A stretch of 64,000 nt of DNA from Chryseobacterium sp. G0201 (lineage in GTDB: Bacteria; Bacteroidota; Bacteroidia; Flavobacteriales; Weeksellaceae): NCBI RefSeq assembly GCF_003815655.1, contig NZ_CP033917.1, positions 930,001-994,000 of the forward strand, read 5' to 3'. The position numbers were made by a program, and so were the translations under genes. Below are positions 43,760-51,358 of this stretch, piece after piece (position 1 is the stretch's first letter; every line of letters begins with the position of its first letter). The notes under the pieces are model-generated. The model had not been told where the DNA came from. It did not search any database and saw only the letters and a program-made list of their open reading frames with translations.

Positions 43760-44233
43760 TTATTGAGGAATCCTCTTAAAAGTATAGGTTCTGGTCTTAT
43801 AAACGGTAGGATCTGAAGTTTCTTCTCTTATTGAGAGGTTCAGCGTAGTTTCATTAAGGGTAATTACTTTCCCGTTAGATGGCTCTACTGTTCCCTGATA
43901 TTTTATCTGGATCGTTTTTTCGCCTTTGTCGTACGTATAATTGAAATTTCGGTCTGATGAAATAGCACACTGCCCCGGTGTAGCAGTATCATTCCATTCA
44001 GTTCTTTTACCCACTACCTCAGTATTAAACCTCCATCTGGATTGCTTCTGACAGTCGGTATAGGTGATCAGATCTGAAATAGGCTGTTCTCCCGTCTCTA
44101 TAGTTGTGATGACTTCTTTTAGTGGCTGCCAAACACCTACAAGTGGAGCTTCAGCCGGAGTATCGTCATCATTATTACATCCCGTAGCTACGAATAATGA
44201 TAAACCTGCAAATAGTAATGCTAATTTCTTCAT
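43760..44233 (-). CDS. Lipocalin-like lipoprotein, 157 aa
   Basis: The product has a lipoprotein signal (MKKLALLFAGLSLFVATGC followed by NNDDD). The mature domain begins LVGVWQPLKEV, the usual LxGxW start of Bacteroidota lipocalin-like lipoproteins, and continues as beta strands ending RTYTFKRIPQ. Two cysteines (TDCQKQ and GQCAI) could pair. It is a predicted small envelope lipoprotein, perhaps binding a hydrophobic ligand; ligand and role are unknown. It is divergent from the acyltransferase gene and has its own terminator. Confidence 0.85.
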   Translation of the reverse strand: MKKLALLFAGLSLFVATGCNNDDDTPAEAPLVGVWQPLKEVITTIETGEQPISDLITYTDCQKQSRWRFNTEVVGKRTEWNDTATPGQCAISSDRNFNYTYDKGEKTIQIKYQGTVEPSNGKVITLNETTLNLSIREETSDPTVYKTRTYTFKRIPQ

Positions 44234-44429
44234 GTATCAAATTTTTCAAGCGCTAAAATTATAATTTTTTTGATTTATTTAATAGTTTTTTGTGAAAAAT
44301 TATTTCAAAAACCCATATTTCTAAAATTATTACGCCATATAGCTACAATATTACCACTATTTAACAAATATTGAACTATCTAAGAGTCCCATATATTTAT
44401 TAAAAAAGTTATTTTTGCAAAAAAAACAA

Positions 44430-45407
44430 ATGCAAGACATCGCGAAAAATAATTTTGACTTCATCCGTGTTCTCCTCGCTTTCATCGTTTTTGTTGGGCA
44501 TTTAGGCTATCTAAGTACATCGCACTCATTAGAATTTCTAAAGCACAGTCCGGTAGAAGTAGGTGTTTTCGCATTTTTCATCGTCAGTGGTTTCTTGATC
44601 GCACGAAGCTATGAAAGAACGAGTACTTTAAAAAAATACGTCAAAAAGAGATTGAACAGAATCGTTCCTGCCTATTTACTGGTTGTGGTTTTATGTACCG
44701 TATTATTAAGTCTGGTAAGTACCGTTTCTTTTTCAGAATATTTCACGAGTCCGCAAACACTTAAATATCTTCTTTGGAATTCTGTATTTATGAATTTCAT
44801 GGCTCCCAATCTTCCCGGAGTTTTCGGGAACGGAGCGGTAAATGGTGCACTTTGGACCTTAAAAATTGAAATGTGTTTTTACTTTTTAGTTCCGGTTCTC
44901 TTCTTGTTTTTTGGAAAGGATAATAAATATAGGAATATCAGTTTAATTGTATTTTATTTTCTGTCATTGGCCTATCTTAATTATTTTGAGATGACAGGAA
45001 AAGTAGAAATTTCAAGACAAATTCCCGGAGCATTGTGTTATTTCATTGGCGGAATGTTGGTTTATTTTAATTTTGAAAAATTTATTAAACATAAAAATAT
45101 TCTTTTCATCATTGCCATTCTAACGGTTTGGATTGATTTGATTTTTAAAATTAAATTATTCTCACCCATCATGATAAGCATCATCGTTCTATATGTTGCC
45201 TATTCTTTTAAATTTTTAAATAACTTCGGGAAATACGGAGATTTCACGTATGGAATTTACATCTTCCACTTCCCTATTATCCGAGTATTTGCGACTTTGG
45301 GGTTATTTACCAATTACAATCCTTATTTCATGGCATTTATATGTATGCTGGTTGTAGTAGGTGTCGGAGTAAGTTCGTGGCACTTGTACGAAAAACGATT
45401 CTTATAA
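44430..45407 (+). CDS. Acyltransferase 3 family membrane protein
   Basis: This predicted protein of 325 aa has about ten membrane helices. It begins with NNFDFIRVLLAFIVFVGHLGYL, the usual OafA/NodX-type start with the catalytic-type His, and contains the RLNRIVPAYL segment. Such enzymes O-acetylate sugars of surface polysaccharides at the inner membrane. The ATG at 44430 is preferred over an in-frame TTG at 44415. Two more genes follow on the same strand (a glycosyltransferase and an unknown protein), opposite the Kdo transferase gene, which suggests a role in LPS or glycan decoration (inference). Confidence 0.9.
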   Translation: MQDIAKNNFDFIRVLLAFIVFVGHLGYLSTSHSLEFLKHSPVEVGVFAFFIVSGFLIARSYERTSTLKKYVKKRLNRIVPAYLLVVVLCTVLLSLVSTVSFSEYFTSPQTLKYLLWNSVFMNFMAPNLPGVFGNGAVNGALWTLKIEMCFYFLVPVLFLFFGKDNKYRNISLIVFYFLSLAYLNYFEMTGKVEISRQIPGALCYFIGGMLVYFNFEKFIKHKNILFIIAILTVWIDLIFKIKLFSPIMISIIVLYVAYSFKFLNNFGKYGDFTYGIYIFHFPIIRVFATLGLFTNYNPYFMAFICMLVVVGVGVSSWHLYEKRFL

Positions 45408-45455
45408 TTATTAATATTCCCTCGTAAGTCTTTAAATCTATTTATATTTGCACAA

Positions 45456-46214
45456 ATGAAAGAGCTTGTTTCCATCATCACTCCCTGCTATAATTCGGCA
45501 GAATTTATAGAAGAAACGATACAATCTGTACTCAACCAAACCTATGAAAACTGGGAATGGCTGATCACGGATGACCTTTCAAAAGATAATACAGTTGAAA
45601 TTATCCGAAAATATAATGATCCGAGAATAAAACTGGAAGCTTTACAGCAAAACGGAGGCGCCGGAAATGCCAGAAATAAAAGTCTTGAAAGAGCCCAAGG
45701 AAGATACATTGCCTTCCTAGACTCCGATGATCTTTGGTATCCTAAATATCTGGAGACAATGACAAATTACATGCAGGAAAATAAGGTAGAACTTGTCTAT
45801 TGCAACTATTCAAGGTGTGATGAGCATACAATGGAGCCTATTTTAAAGGATTTTCTTGCTGATAAAATCGTTACTTTTTCAAACTTGCTGAAAACCTGCA
45901 GACTTGCTCCGGTTTCCACAGTTTATGACACAAAAAGAGTCGGTAAATTTTTCTTTCCGATAAAAAGCAAACGAGAAGATCATGTGATGTGGCTGAATTT
46001 ATTAAAAGAAATCCCAAAAGGTTATCCTATAAAAAAGACGTTAGCAAAATACAGAATGCGCGAAAACAGTGTTTCAAGAAAGAAGAAAAATATTATTAAA
46101 GACCAATATTTAGTATATAAAGATTTCATGGGATTTTCTACCGTAAAATCTTTGTATTACACGGCAAACTGGGCATTGAACGGATTTTTAAAATATTCTA
46201 AAATCTTTAATTAA
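45456..46214 (+). CDS. Glycosyltransferase family 2
   Basis: This 252-aa GT-A fold enzyme has the start VSIITPCYNSAEFIEETIQSVLNQTYENWE, a nucleotide-sugar binding region with AFLDSDDLWYPKYLE (the DxD-type motif) and the GNARNKSLE segment. It resembles WcaA/WbbD-type transferases that build surface glycans. TATATTTG lies at 45443-45450, ending only 5 bases before the ATG. Its stop overlaps the next start (TAATG at 46212-46216), so it is translationally coupled to the unknown gene. Donor and acceptor sugars are unknown. Confidence 0.92.
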   Translation: MKELVSIITPCYNSAEFIEETIQSVLNQTYENWEWLITDDLSKDNTVEIIRKYNDPRIKLEALQQNGGAGNARNKSLERAQGRYIAFLDSDDLWYPKYLETMTNYMQENKVELVYCNYSRCDEHTMEPILKDFLADKIVTFSNLLKTCRLAPVSTVYDTKRVGKFFFPIKSKREDHVMWLNLLKEIPKGYPIKKTLAKYRMRENSVSRKKKNIIKDQYLVYKDFMGFSTVKSLYYTANWALNGFLKYSKIFN

Positions 46215-46840
46215 TGGAGTATTCAAAAGAATTTAAAGCCGCATTAAGTAATTTTTCTCCTGTAGAAAAAGACCGTCTTATTTTCAGATTGCTAAAAAAA
46301 GATAAACTTTTGTCTAAAAAACTGTATTTCGAATTGATCGACACGGAAACTACCGATGACAAGCGAGATGCAATGGAAGAAAATGTAAAGGAAAAAGTTC
46401 TTTTGGCTTCAAAATACATCGGAAATCAAAAATATTTCCAGACTATCATCAGAAAGATCAGTGCAGAAATAACGGAACATATAAAAATTACCACCGATAA
46501 ATTCGGGGAAGTTTCTCTTCATATATTATTGATCAATGAAATTTTAGAAAATAATGAAGATCTCGGCAGACAAAGGTTTGACAATGTTTACAAACTTTAT
46601 CTTTATATCATTAATAAAATTTTCAGAGCATTAATTTTAGTGAAAAAATTAGATGAAGATTACTGGATGGAATTTGATGAACTTCTAGCCGAGCTCCACA
46701 AAAAAATAAACCAAAATACGTATCTGCAGAAGCTTTGTATCAATAACAGTTTAGATTTAAATTGGCTGAAATGTGAAAATATTCCCGATAATTTGGATAA
46801 GATCATGAAGGAAATAAAAAGTCAGGGATTTTTAAGATAG
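46214..46840 (+). CDS. Hypothetical protein, 208 aa, coupled to glycosyltransferase
   Basis: This soluble, highly charged, all-helical protein has no signal peptide or membrane segment. It begins MEYSKEFKAALSNFSPVEKDRLIFRLLKKD and contains long amphipathic helices and a C-terminal NLDKIMKEIKSQGFLR. I do not recognise a family with confidence. It starts within the stop of the glycosyltransferase gene (TAATG) and its 3' end overlaps that of waaA by 9 bp in convergent orientation. The tight coupling suggests a function linked to the transferase. Confidence 0.78.
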   Translation: MEYSKEFKAALSNFSPVEKDRLIFRLLKKDKLLSKKLYFELIDTETTDDKRDAMEENVKEKVLLASKYIGNQKYFQTIIRKISAEITEHIKITTDKFGEVSLHILLINEILENNEDLGRQRFDNVYKLYLYIINKIFRALILVKKLDEDYWMEFDELLAELHKKINQNTYLQKLCINNSLDLNWLKCENIPDNLDKIMKEIKSQGFLR

Positions 46841-48067
46841 AATTTTCTTTAGGATAATTTCTGTTGAATTCGGTTTTTCATCCACAAATTTCTTGGCATT
46901 GGTAGACATTTCGTTTAGTACTTCCTCATTATCACTATTCATAAGAAATAACACGAAATCTGCTGCTACATTTTCTTCTTCAAAAGATTTGCCACCGTTA
47001 GCTTTGATCAGATCATCAGCTTCAGGGTTTTTTCTATAATGATTTCCAAAAATCACAGGCATTCCGAAAGTAGCTGCTTCTAAAATATTATGAAGGCCGG
47101 CATCATGGAAACCACCTCCTACAACCGCAATATCAGCGTAAGAATAAAGTTTTGAAAGTAAACCAATACTGTCGATGATCAATAATTTACGATTGCTCAA
47201 TGATGATTGATTTGTAATCTCGCTATATAATAAGGCATCAGGAAAAATCTGTTTTAAATTTTGTACCCTTTTCAAATCGTGAGGAGCAATAATCATCTTA
47301 CTATCAGAATTTGCTTTAAAAATAATTTCCGCGATCTTTTCTTCCGAACTCCAAGAACTACCGAAAACAATTGTTTTTTTATTATCAATAAATTCTTTAA
47401 TAAATTTCACATGATTATCTCTTTCCCGCAATTGTTTTACACGATCAAATCTTGTATCTCCGGCAATTGAAGATTTTTTTAACCCCACACTTTTAGCAAG
47501 CGCAAACGACATTTCTGTCTGGTGAAAAAACCAATCGATATTGTTTTGTAATTGCTTTACAAACCATTTCCCGTACGAAGTGAAGAAAGATTGATTTTCA
47601 TAAAACAAGGCAGAAATAACGTAAGTTTTTGCGCCTTGACCTTTTAATTCGGCCAAAAGATTATACCAATAATCATACTTCACCGTAAAAAATAGTTCAG
47701 TTGTAAACTGAAAAACAAATTCTTTTATGGTTGATTTTTTATCGAAAGGCAAATAGCAAATAACATCTGCAATATGTTTCTTTTTAATCACATTTTCATA
47801 CCCTGATGGAGAGAAAAAAGTGACGAGAATTTTATGTGTCGGGAACTGTTCTTTTAATTCCTCTAAAACCGGCAAACCTTGTTCATATTCACCTAAGCTT
47901 GCAGCATGCATCCAGATTACCTTATCGGATGGTGAAAGCTTAGATTTGATGATATGTAATGATTGTTTTCTTCCTTCAACGCCTTTTTTAGTTTTATCAT
48001 TAAACAACGAAAAAACCTTCATTCCGAAAATGAGAAGATTAATGAATAAGGTATAAAGGAAAGACAT
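46832..48067 (-). CDS. waaA: 3-deoxy-D-manno-octulosonic acid (Kdo) transferase
   Basis: This 411-aa GT-B fold enzyme adds Kdo to lipid IVA at the inner membrane. It has an N-terminal membrane anchor (FLYTLFINLLIFGMKVFSLF). The N-domain contains WMHAASLGEYEQGLPVLEEL with the catalytic Glu, and the C-domain has the sugar-nucleotide motif region VVGGGFHDAGLHNILEAATFGMPVIFGNHYRKNPEA. It is the last gene of a minus-strand set with NlpC/P60 and DUF1648 genes. Together with lpxB in this window it confirms an LPS outer membrane. Confidence 0.94.
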   Translation of the reverse strand: MSFLYTLFINLLIFGMKVFSLFNDKTKKGVEGRKQSLHIIKSKLSPSDKVIWMHAASLGEYEQGLPVLEELKEQFPTHKILVTFFSPSGYENVIKKKHIADVICYLPFDKKSTIKEFVFQFTTELFFTVKYDYWYNLLAELKGQGAKTYVISALFYENQSFFTSYGKWFVKQLQNNIDWFFHQTEMSFALAKSVGLKKSSIAGDTRFDRVKQLRERDNHVKFIKEFIDNKKTIVFGSSWSSEEKIAEIIFKANSDSKMIIAPHDLKRVQNLKQIFPDALLYSEITNQSSLSNRKLLIIDSIGLLSKLYSYADIAVVGGGFHDAGLHNILEAATFGMPVIFGNHYRKNPEADDLIKANGGKSFEEENVAADFVLFLMNSDNEEVLNEMSTNAKKFVDEKPNSTEIILKKILS

Positions 48068-48105
48068 ATTATTTATTTTTCAAATTCAGTTCCGTAGCTA
48101 TTTTT

Positions 48106-48576
48106 TTATTTGAATATTGATGTAAAAATGAAAACAGCAATTAAACTTCCAATAACTGAAAAAATAGCTGTAGCCATCGGAACTTTCGGCTTAGCTTTTT
48201 CATCAGACGAATACCTGAATGTGTAATCCTGACCATTTAGAAAGATCAATATGATCAACATAAGCAGCCATATCAGAAAAAAATTCATGATGAAAAACTG
48301 TGCATCTTTATTTGTTTCTGTAATTTCTACAGGAAAATTTGCAGTTTCAGGATGTTTAGATATAAAAATAAACAGAACATAAAACATCAAAGCCAAAGAA
48401 GGTGTAAAAAAAGAAAAAACCTTATTTCCGAAATTATCAGGCTTGCCTTCAACATCAAAATGAACAGGAATTTTCTTTGGCAGTGTTTTATAATTTTTTA
48501 TCGTAAACCACCACAAAAAAGCAATCAATACAAAATTGAGAATATCAAAACTTGTAAAAATCACTTCCCTGATCAT
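48106..48576 (-). CDS. DUF1648 domain membrane protein
   Basis: This 156-aa protein has four predicted helices. The family signature lies between the first and second (LPKKIPVHFDVEGKPDNFGNK). DUF1648 domains occur in SdpI-like immunity and sensor proteins and in many small membrane proteins without known role. It starts 9 bp after the NlpC/P60 gene and ends 38 bp before waaA, so it is probably cotranscribed with both. SdpI-like function is a possibility but cannot be decided from sequence. Confidence 0.87.
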   Translation of the reverse strand: MIREVIFTSFDILNFVLIAFLWWFTIKNYKTLPKKIPVHFDVEGKPDNFGNKVFSFFTPSLALMFYVLFIFISKHPETANFPVEITETNKDAQFFIMNFFLIWLLMLIILIFLNGQDYTFRYSSDEKAKPKVPMATAIFSVIGSLIAVFIFTSIFK

Positions 48577-48585
48577 GCTTTATAT

Positions 48586-49305
48586 TTATTTAAGAATACT
48601 TTTAATCACTCTTAATTTATGAGTATGCTTATTCAGTTCTTTATTGAAAATACCTGTAGAATCAAGTGTATCAATTCTCACTTTTCCTGACGCGTGGATG
48701 ATTTTCTGATTATCCAACATAATCCCGACATGAATAATTTTACCTTCAGGATTTTCAAAAAAAGCAAGATCACCAAGCTGGCTTTCTTCAACGAAAGTTA
48801 GCGCATCTCCTACTTCTGCCTGCTGATAAGTGTCTCTTGGGAGCTTAATATTATGAACTTTATACACCAATTGTGTAAAACCGGAACAATCTACCGCAAA
48901 AAAACTTTTGCCACCCCATAAATAAGGGACATTAAGGAACTCTTTTGCCGTCATAGCAACGCTTTCACGGAGATCATGACTTCTTCTCGAAGCTACAGTC
49001 TGAAATTCTACTTCAGAGCCCATTGACAGTAAAGTTCTGCCATCATTGGTAAGCACAGAAGAAAAATCTTCAGTGACTATCGTAACTTTTCTATTGGCCA
49101 ACTCATCGTCAGTTACAGGTTTTATCTGTTTGGTGTCCATCCATCCTTCATAGCCGTCATAATGCATTTTTATCTTGGTCCAGTTTTTATTTACTTCCAA
49201 AATATCTGCACTTTCTCCAAACAATATTTCCGTAACAATTTCTGCTTTGTCAGAATTTTCTGCGCGCACCGGTGCTACTGTAACATTACAAATTCCTTTA
49301 TCCAT
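48586..49305 (-). CDS. NlpC/P60 family cysteine peptidase with SH3-type domains
   Basis: This 239-aa protein has an N-terminal bacterial SH3-like region (about 1-110, with WTKIKMHYDGYEGWMDT) and a C-terminal NlpC/P60 (C40) domain. The catalytic Cys is at about 140 in VDCSGFTQ, with His at about 192 (IIHVGIML) and a third residue at His204 (IIHASG). Such enzymes cleave gamma-D-glutamyl-diamino acid bonds in peptidoglycan peptides. No signal peptide is visible, so it may recycle muropeptides in the cytoplasm (compare the cytoplasmic YkfC type). It is followed by the DUF1648 gene at 9 bp. Confidence 0.9.
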   Translation of the reverse strand: MDKGICNVTVAPVRAENSDKAEIVTEILFGESADILEVNKNWTKIKMHYDGYEGWMDTKQIKPVTDDELANRKVTIVTEDFSSVLTNDGRTLLSMGSEVEFQTVASRRSHDLRESVAMTAKEFLNVPYLWGGKSFFAVDCSGFTQLVYKVHNIKLPRDTYQQAEVGDALTFVEESQLGDLAFFENPEGKIIHVGIMLDNQKIIHASGKVRIDTLDSTGIFNKELNKHTHKLRVIKSILK

Positions 49306-49313
49306 CTTTTAAA

Positions 49314-49385
49314 TTTAGAGATTAAGAAATTTAGGAATTAAGAAACGTATCCGTTTTCTCATTTCTAAATCTCCGAATTCTTTAC
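49314..49385. repeat. AT-rich imperfect repeat between O-methyltransferase and NlpC genes
   Basis: The interval contains the alternating words AAATTTAGAGATTAAG and GAAATTTAGGAATTAAG on one side, and CTCATTTCTAAATCTCCGAA with complementary wording on the other, around GAAACGTATCCGTTTTC. It forms an imperfect inverted structure with direct sub-repeats. Similar wording is seen at 62883-62935. Confidence 0.4.
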
Positions 49386-49393
49386 TCTTTTAA

Positions 49394-50041
49394 TTATTTC
49401 CTTCTCAGAAAATTTACTCCGTCACGCAAAGGTAAAATAAGATTTTCAAAATCATCATCTTTTGCGATCAAATCGTTTAATTCCTTAATAACTTGGGTCG
49501 ATTTCTGCTTTGGATTTTCTTCCAAAACTTTCCCGTACCAAAGAACATTGTCAAATAATACGATAGAACCCGATTTGGTTCTTGGTTTAATTAATTTAAA
49601 ATATTCAGCGTAATTTTCTTTATCAGCATCAATGAAAATAAGGTCGAAAACTTCATCAGTTTCCTTTAAAAATTCTTTTGCATCCTGAAGCTTAAAATCG
49701 ATCTGGTTTGAATATTCACTTTCATGAAAATATTTTCTTGGTAAATAAGCAAGATCTTCATTTACATCCAACGTTGTTATTTTTCCGTCTTTTGCCAAAC
49801 CTGTTGTCAGACATAAAGTAGCATATCCCGTAAAAGTCCCTATTTCCAGAACATTTTTAGGCTGCATCATCTGAGAAATTATCGTTAAAAGCCTTCCCTG
49901 CTGATATCCGGAGATCATGTGAGGTTGTGTAGTCTTCTGGAAAGTCTCTCTTCTTAGTTTTTTCAGAATTTCAGGTTCGGAAGATGCGTGGGTCTCCAAA
50001 TACCTGTCCATTTCAGCATTCTTTTCTTCAAAAAAGCTCAT
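49394..50041 (-). CDS. SAM-dependent O-methyltransferase
   Basis: This 215-aa protein belongs to the O-methyltransferase family 3 (COMT-like, class I Rossmann fold). It has the SAM motif VLEIGTFTGYATLCL, the acidic motif IFIDADKENYAEYF with metal-binding Asp residues, and the GSIVLFDNVLWYGKVLEE segment. It probably methylates a catechol-like or small-molecule hydroxyl; the substrate is unknown. It is upstream of the NlpC/P60 gene on the same strand with an 88-bp repeat-containing gap, so it may be separately transcribed. A TAAATTTG occurs at 50061-50068 on the minus strand. Confidence 0.9.
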   Translation of the reverse strand: MSFFEEKNAEMDRYLETHASSEPEILKKLRRETFQKTTQPHMISGYQQGRLLTIISQMMQPKNVLEIGTFTGYATLCLTTGLAKDGKITTLDVNEDLAYLPRKYFHESEYSNQIDFKLQDAKEFLKETDEVFDLIFIDADKENYAEYFKLIKPRTKSGSIVLFDNVLWYGKVLEENPKQKSTQVIKELNDLIAKDDDFENLILPLRDGVNFLRRK

Positions 50042-50221
50042 TCTTACAATTTTTGTGAGTCAAATTTAACTAAATATAAGGAGAAAGAATAAATTTTAAA
50101 ATAAAGATCCTCATAAAAATAGGGAAAACCCCATATCAATTACCGTAAAAATACGGATGTTTTCGAACGACTATTCCTATACCTTTGCAAAGACGGGTAA
50201 AAACACTAAGAAAAAATAACG

Positions 50222-50377
50222 ATGAAGGTAGGAAAAAAACGAATAAACACTAAGAATCAGAAGACCGCAGTGTCCCCGGACATGGCGGCTTCTTCTGTGA
50301 AAAAAAACAGACAAGAAATATCCACTTCATTTTTCCAAAGAATTATTTCCTTATTGAAAAAAGAAGAATTAATTTGA
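50222..50377 (+). CDS. Putative basic 51-aa protein
   Basis: An ATG at 50222 opens 51 codons ending at TGA (50375-50377). The product is strongly basic (MKVGKKRINTKNQKTAVSPD, and later FFQRIISLLKKEELI), with an amphipathic helix at the end and no signal peptide. A -7-like TACCTTTG lies at 50180-50187, 34 bases before the ATG, and a strong terminator follows at 50382, so the unit looks like a complete small gene. I recognise no family. A non-coding small RNA occupying the same transcript is the main alternative. Confidence 0.45.
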   Translation: MKVGKKRINTKNQKTAVSPDMAASSVKKNRQEISTSFFQRIISLLKKEELI

Positions 50378-50381
50378 TTAA

Positions 50382-50419
50382 AAAAAATAACTCCCGAATT
50401 TCTCCGGGAGTTGTTTTTT
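50382..50419. terminator. Strong terminator between the small ORF and the OmpA gene
   Basis: The 15-bp stem AAAAAATAACTCCCG / CGGGAGTTGTTTTTT has one wobble pair and a short loop. It is flanked by A and T runs, serves the minus-strand gene ending at 50439, and probably also serves the plus-strand small ORF. Confidence 0.88.
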
Positions 50420-50438
50420 ATCGTTGAATTTGAAACTC

Positions 50439-51272
50439 TTATTTCTTAGGAGCAATATCCATCAACTTCATGAATTCATCAAGCTTGGGCATAATGATGA
50501 TCTCCGTTCTTCTGTTTTCTGCTCTTCCAGAAACACTCATGTTTGTCGCTTTAGGATTGTATTCAGAACGTCCACCTGCAGTAATTCTTGCAGGATCAAC
50601 TCCAAATTGAGACTGTAAAACTTTAGCAATCGACGTACCTCTCAATGCAGAAAGATCCCAGTTGTCTCTCGGTAAATTTGGAGAACTTAAAGGAGAATTA
50701 TCTGTGTTACCTTCGATCAATACTGAATATTTATCATAATCATTAATAACTTTAGCAACTTTTCCTAATACTTCCTGAGCTGCAGGCAACACATTGTAGT
50801 CTCCCACTTTGTATAACATTTTGTCTGAAAGTGAGATCATAACCACACCTTTCAATACTTTTACCTGAACATCATCGTCAGTTACGTTATCTAAAGATCT
50901 TTTTAATTTGTTTGATAACGCTAAATTTAAGCTGTCATTTTTAGCATTATTAGAAATCAACTGCTTGATATAAGAGTTTGAAGAGTTGATCTCGCTTACC
51001 AATTTATCAATATTTGCAGAGCTTTTTCCTGTATTAGATAAACAAGCGTCCAATGATGATTTTAAAGCATCATGCTGACTTTTTAGTAAATTATTCTCTC
51101 CTGATAATGCAGAGTTTTGAGATTTCAGATCTTGAATTTCTCTCTGTCTTTCGCCAATGTTTTCAATACATTGCTTGTAGTTTGAACTTAGAGCATCGTA
51201 TTGCTTTTTGCTGATACAAGATGTCATCCCCAACGCCATCGCAGAAACTGCTAGAATTTTAATAATCTTCAT
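50439..51272 (-). CDS. OmpA-family lipoprotein
   Basis: This 277-aa protein has a lipoprotein signal (MKIIKILAVSAMALGMTSC). A coiled-coil-like region (about 30-110, Ser/Gln/Asn/Lys-rich) is followed by a C-terminal OmpA domain (about 150-265) with IEGNTDNSPLSSPNLPRDNWDLSALRG and GGRSEYNPKATNMSVSGRAENRRTEI. The OmpA domain binds peptidoglycan and should tether the outer membrane to the wall. A TAAATTTG lies 20-30 bp upstream on the minus strand. It is single and divergent from tilS. Confidence 0.93.
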   Translation of the reverse strand: MKIIKILAVSAMALGMTSCISKKQYDALSSNYKQCIENIGERQREIQDLKSQNSALSGENNLLKSQHDALKSSLDACLSNTGKSSANIDKLVSEINSSNSYIKQLISNNAKNDSLNLALSNKLKRSLDNVTDDDVQVKVLKGVVMISLSDKMLYKVGDYNVLPAAQEVLGKVAKVINDYDKYSVLIEGNTDNSPLSSPNLPRDNWDLSALRGTSIAKVLQSQFGVDPARITAGGRSEYNPKATNMSVSGRAENRRTEIIIMPKLDEFMKLMDIAPKK

Positions 51273-51358
51273 AAATAATCTTTTTTAGACGAATCAAATT
51301 TAGGAAAATTCATTTTAATTAATGGTTTATCTTTGTATAAAAGAAATTCGCAGCACAG

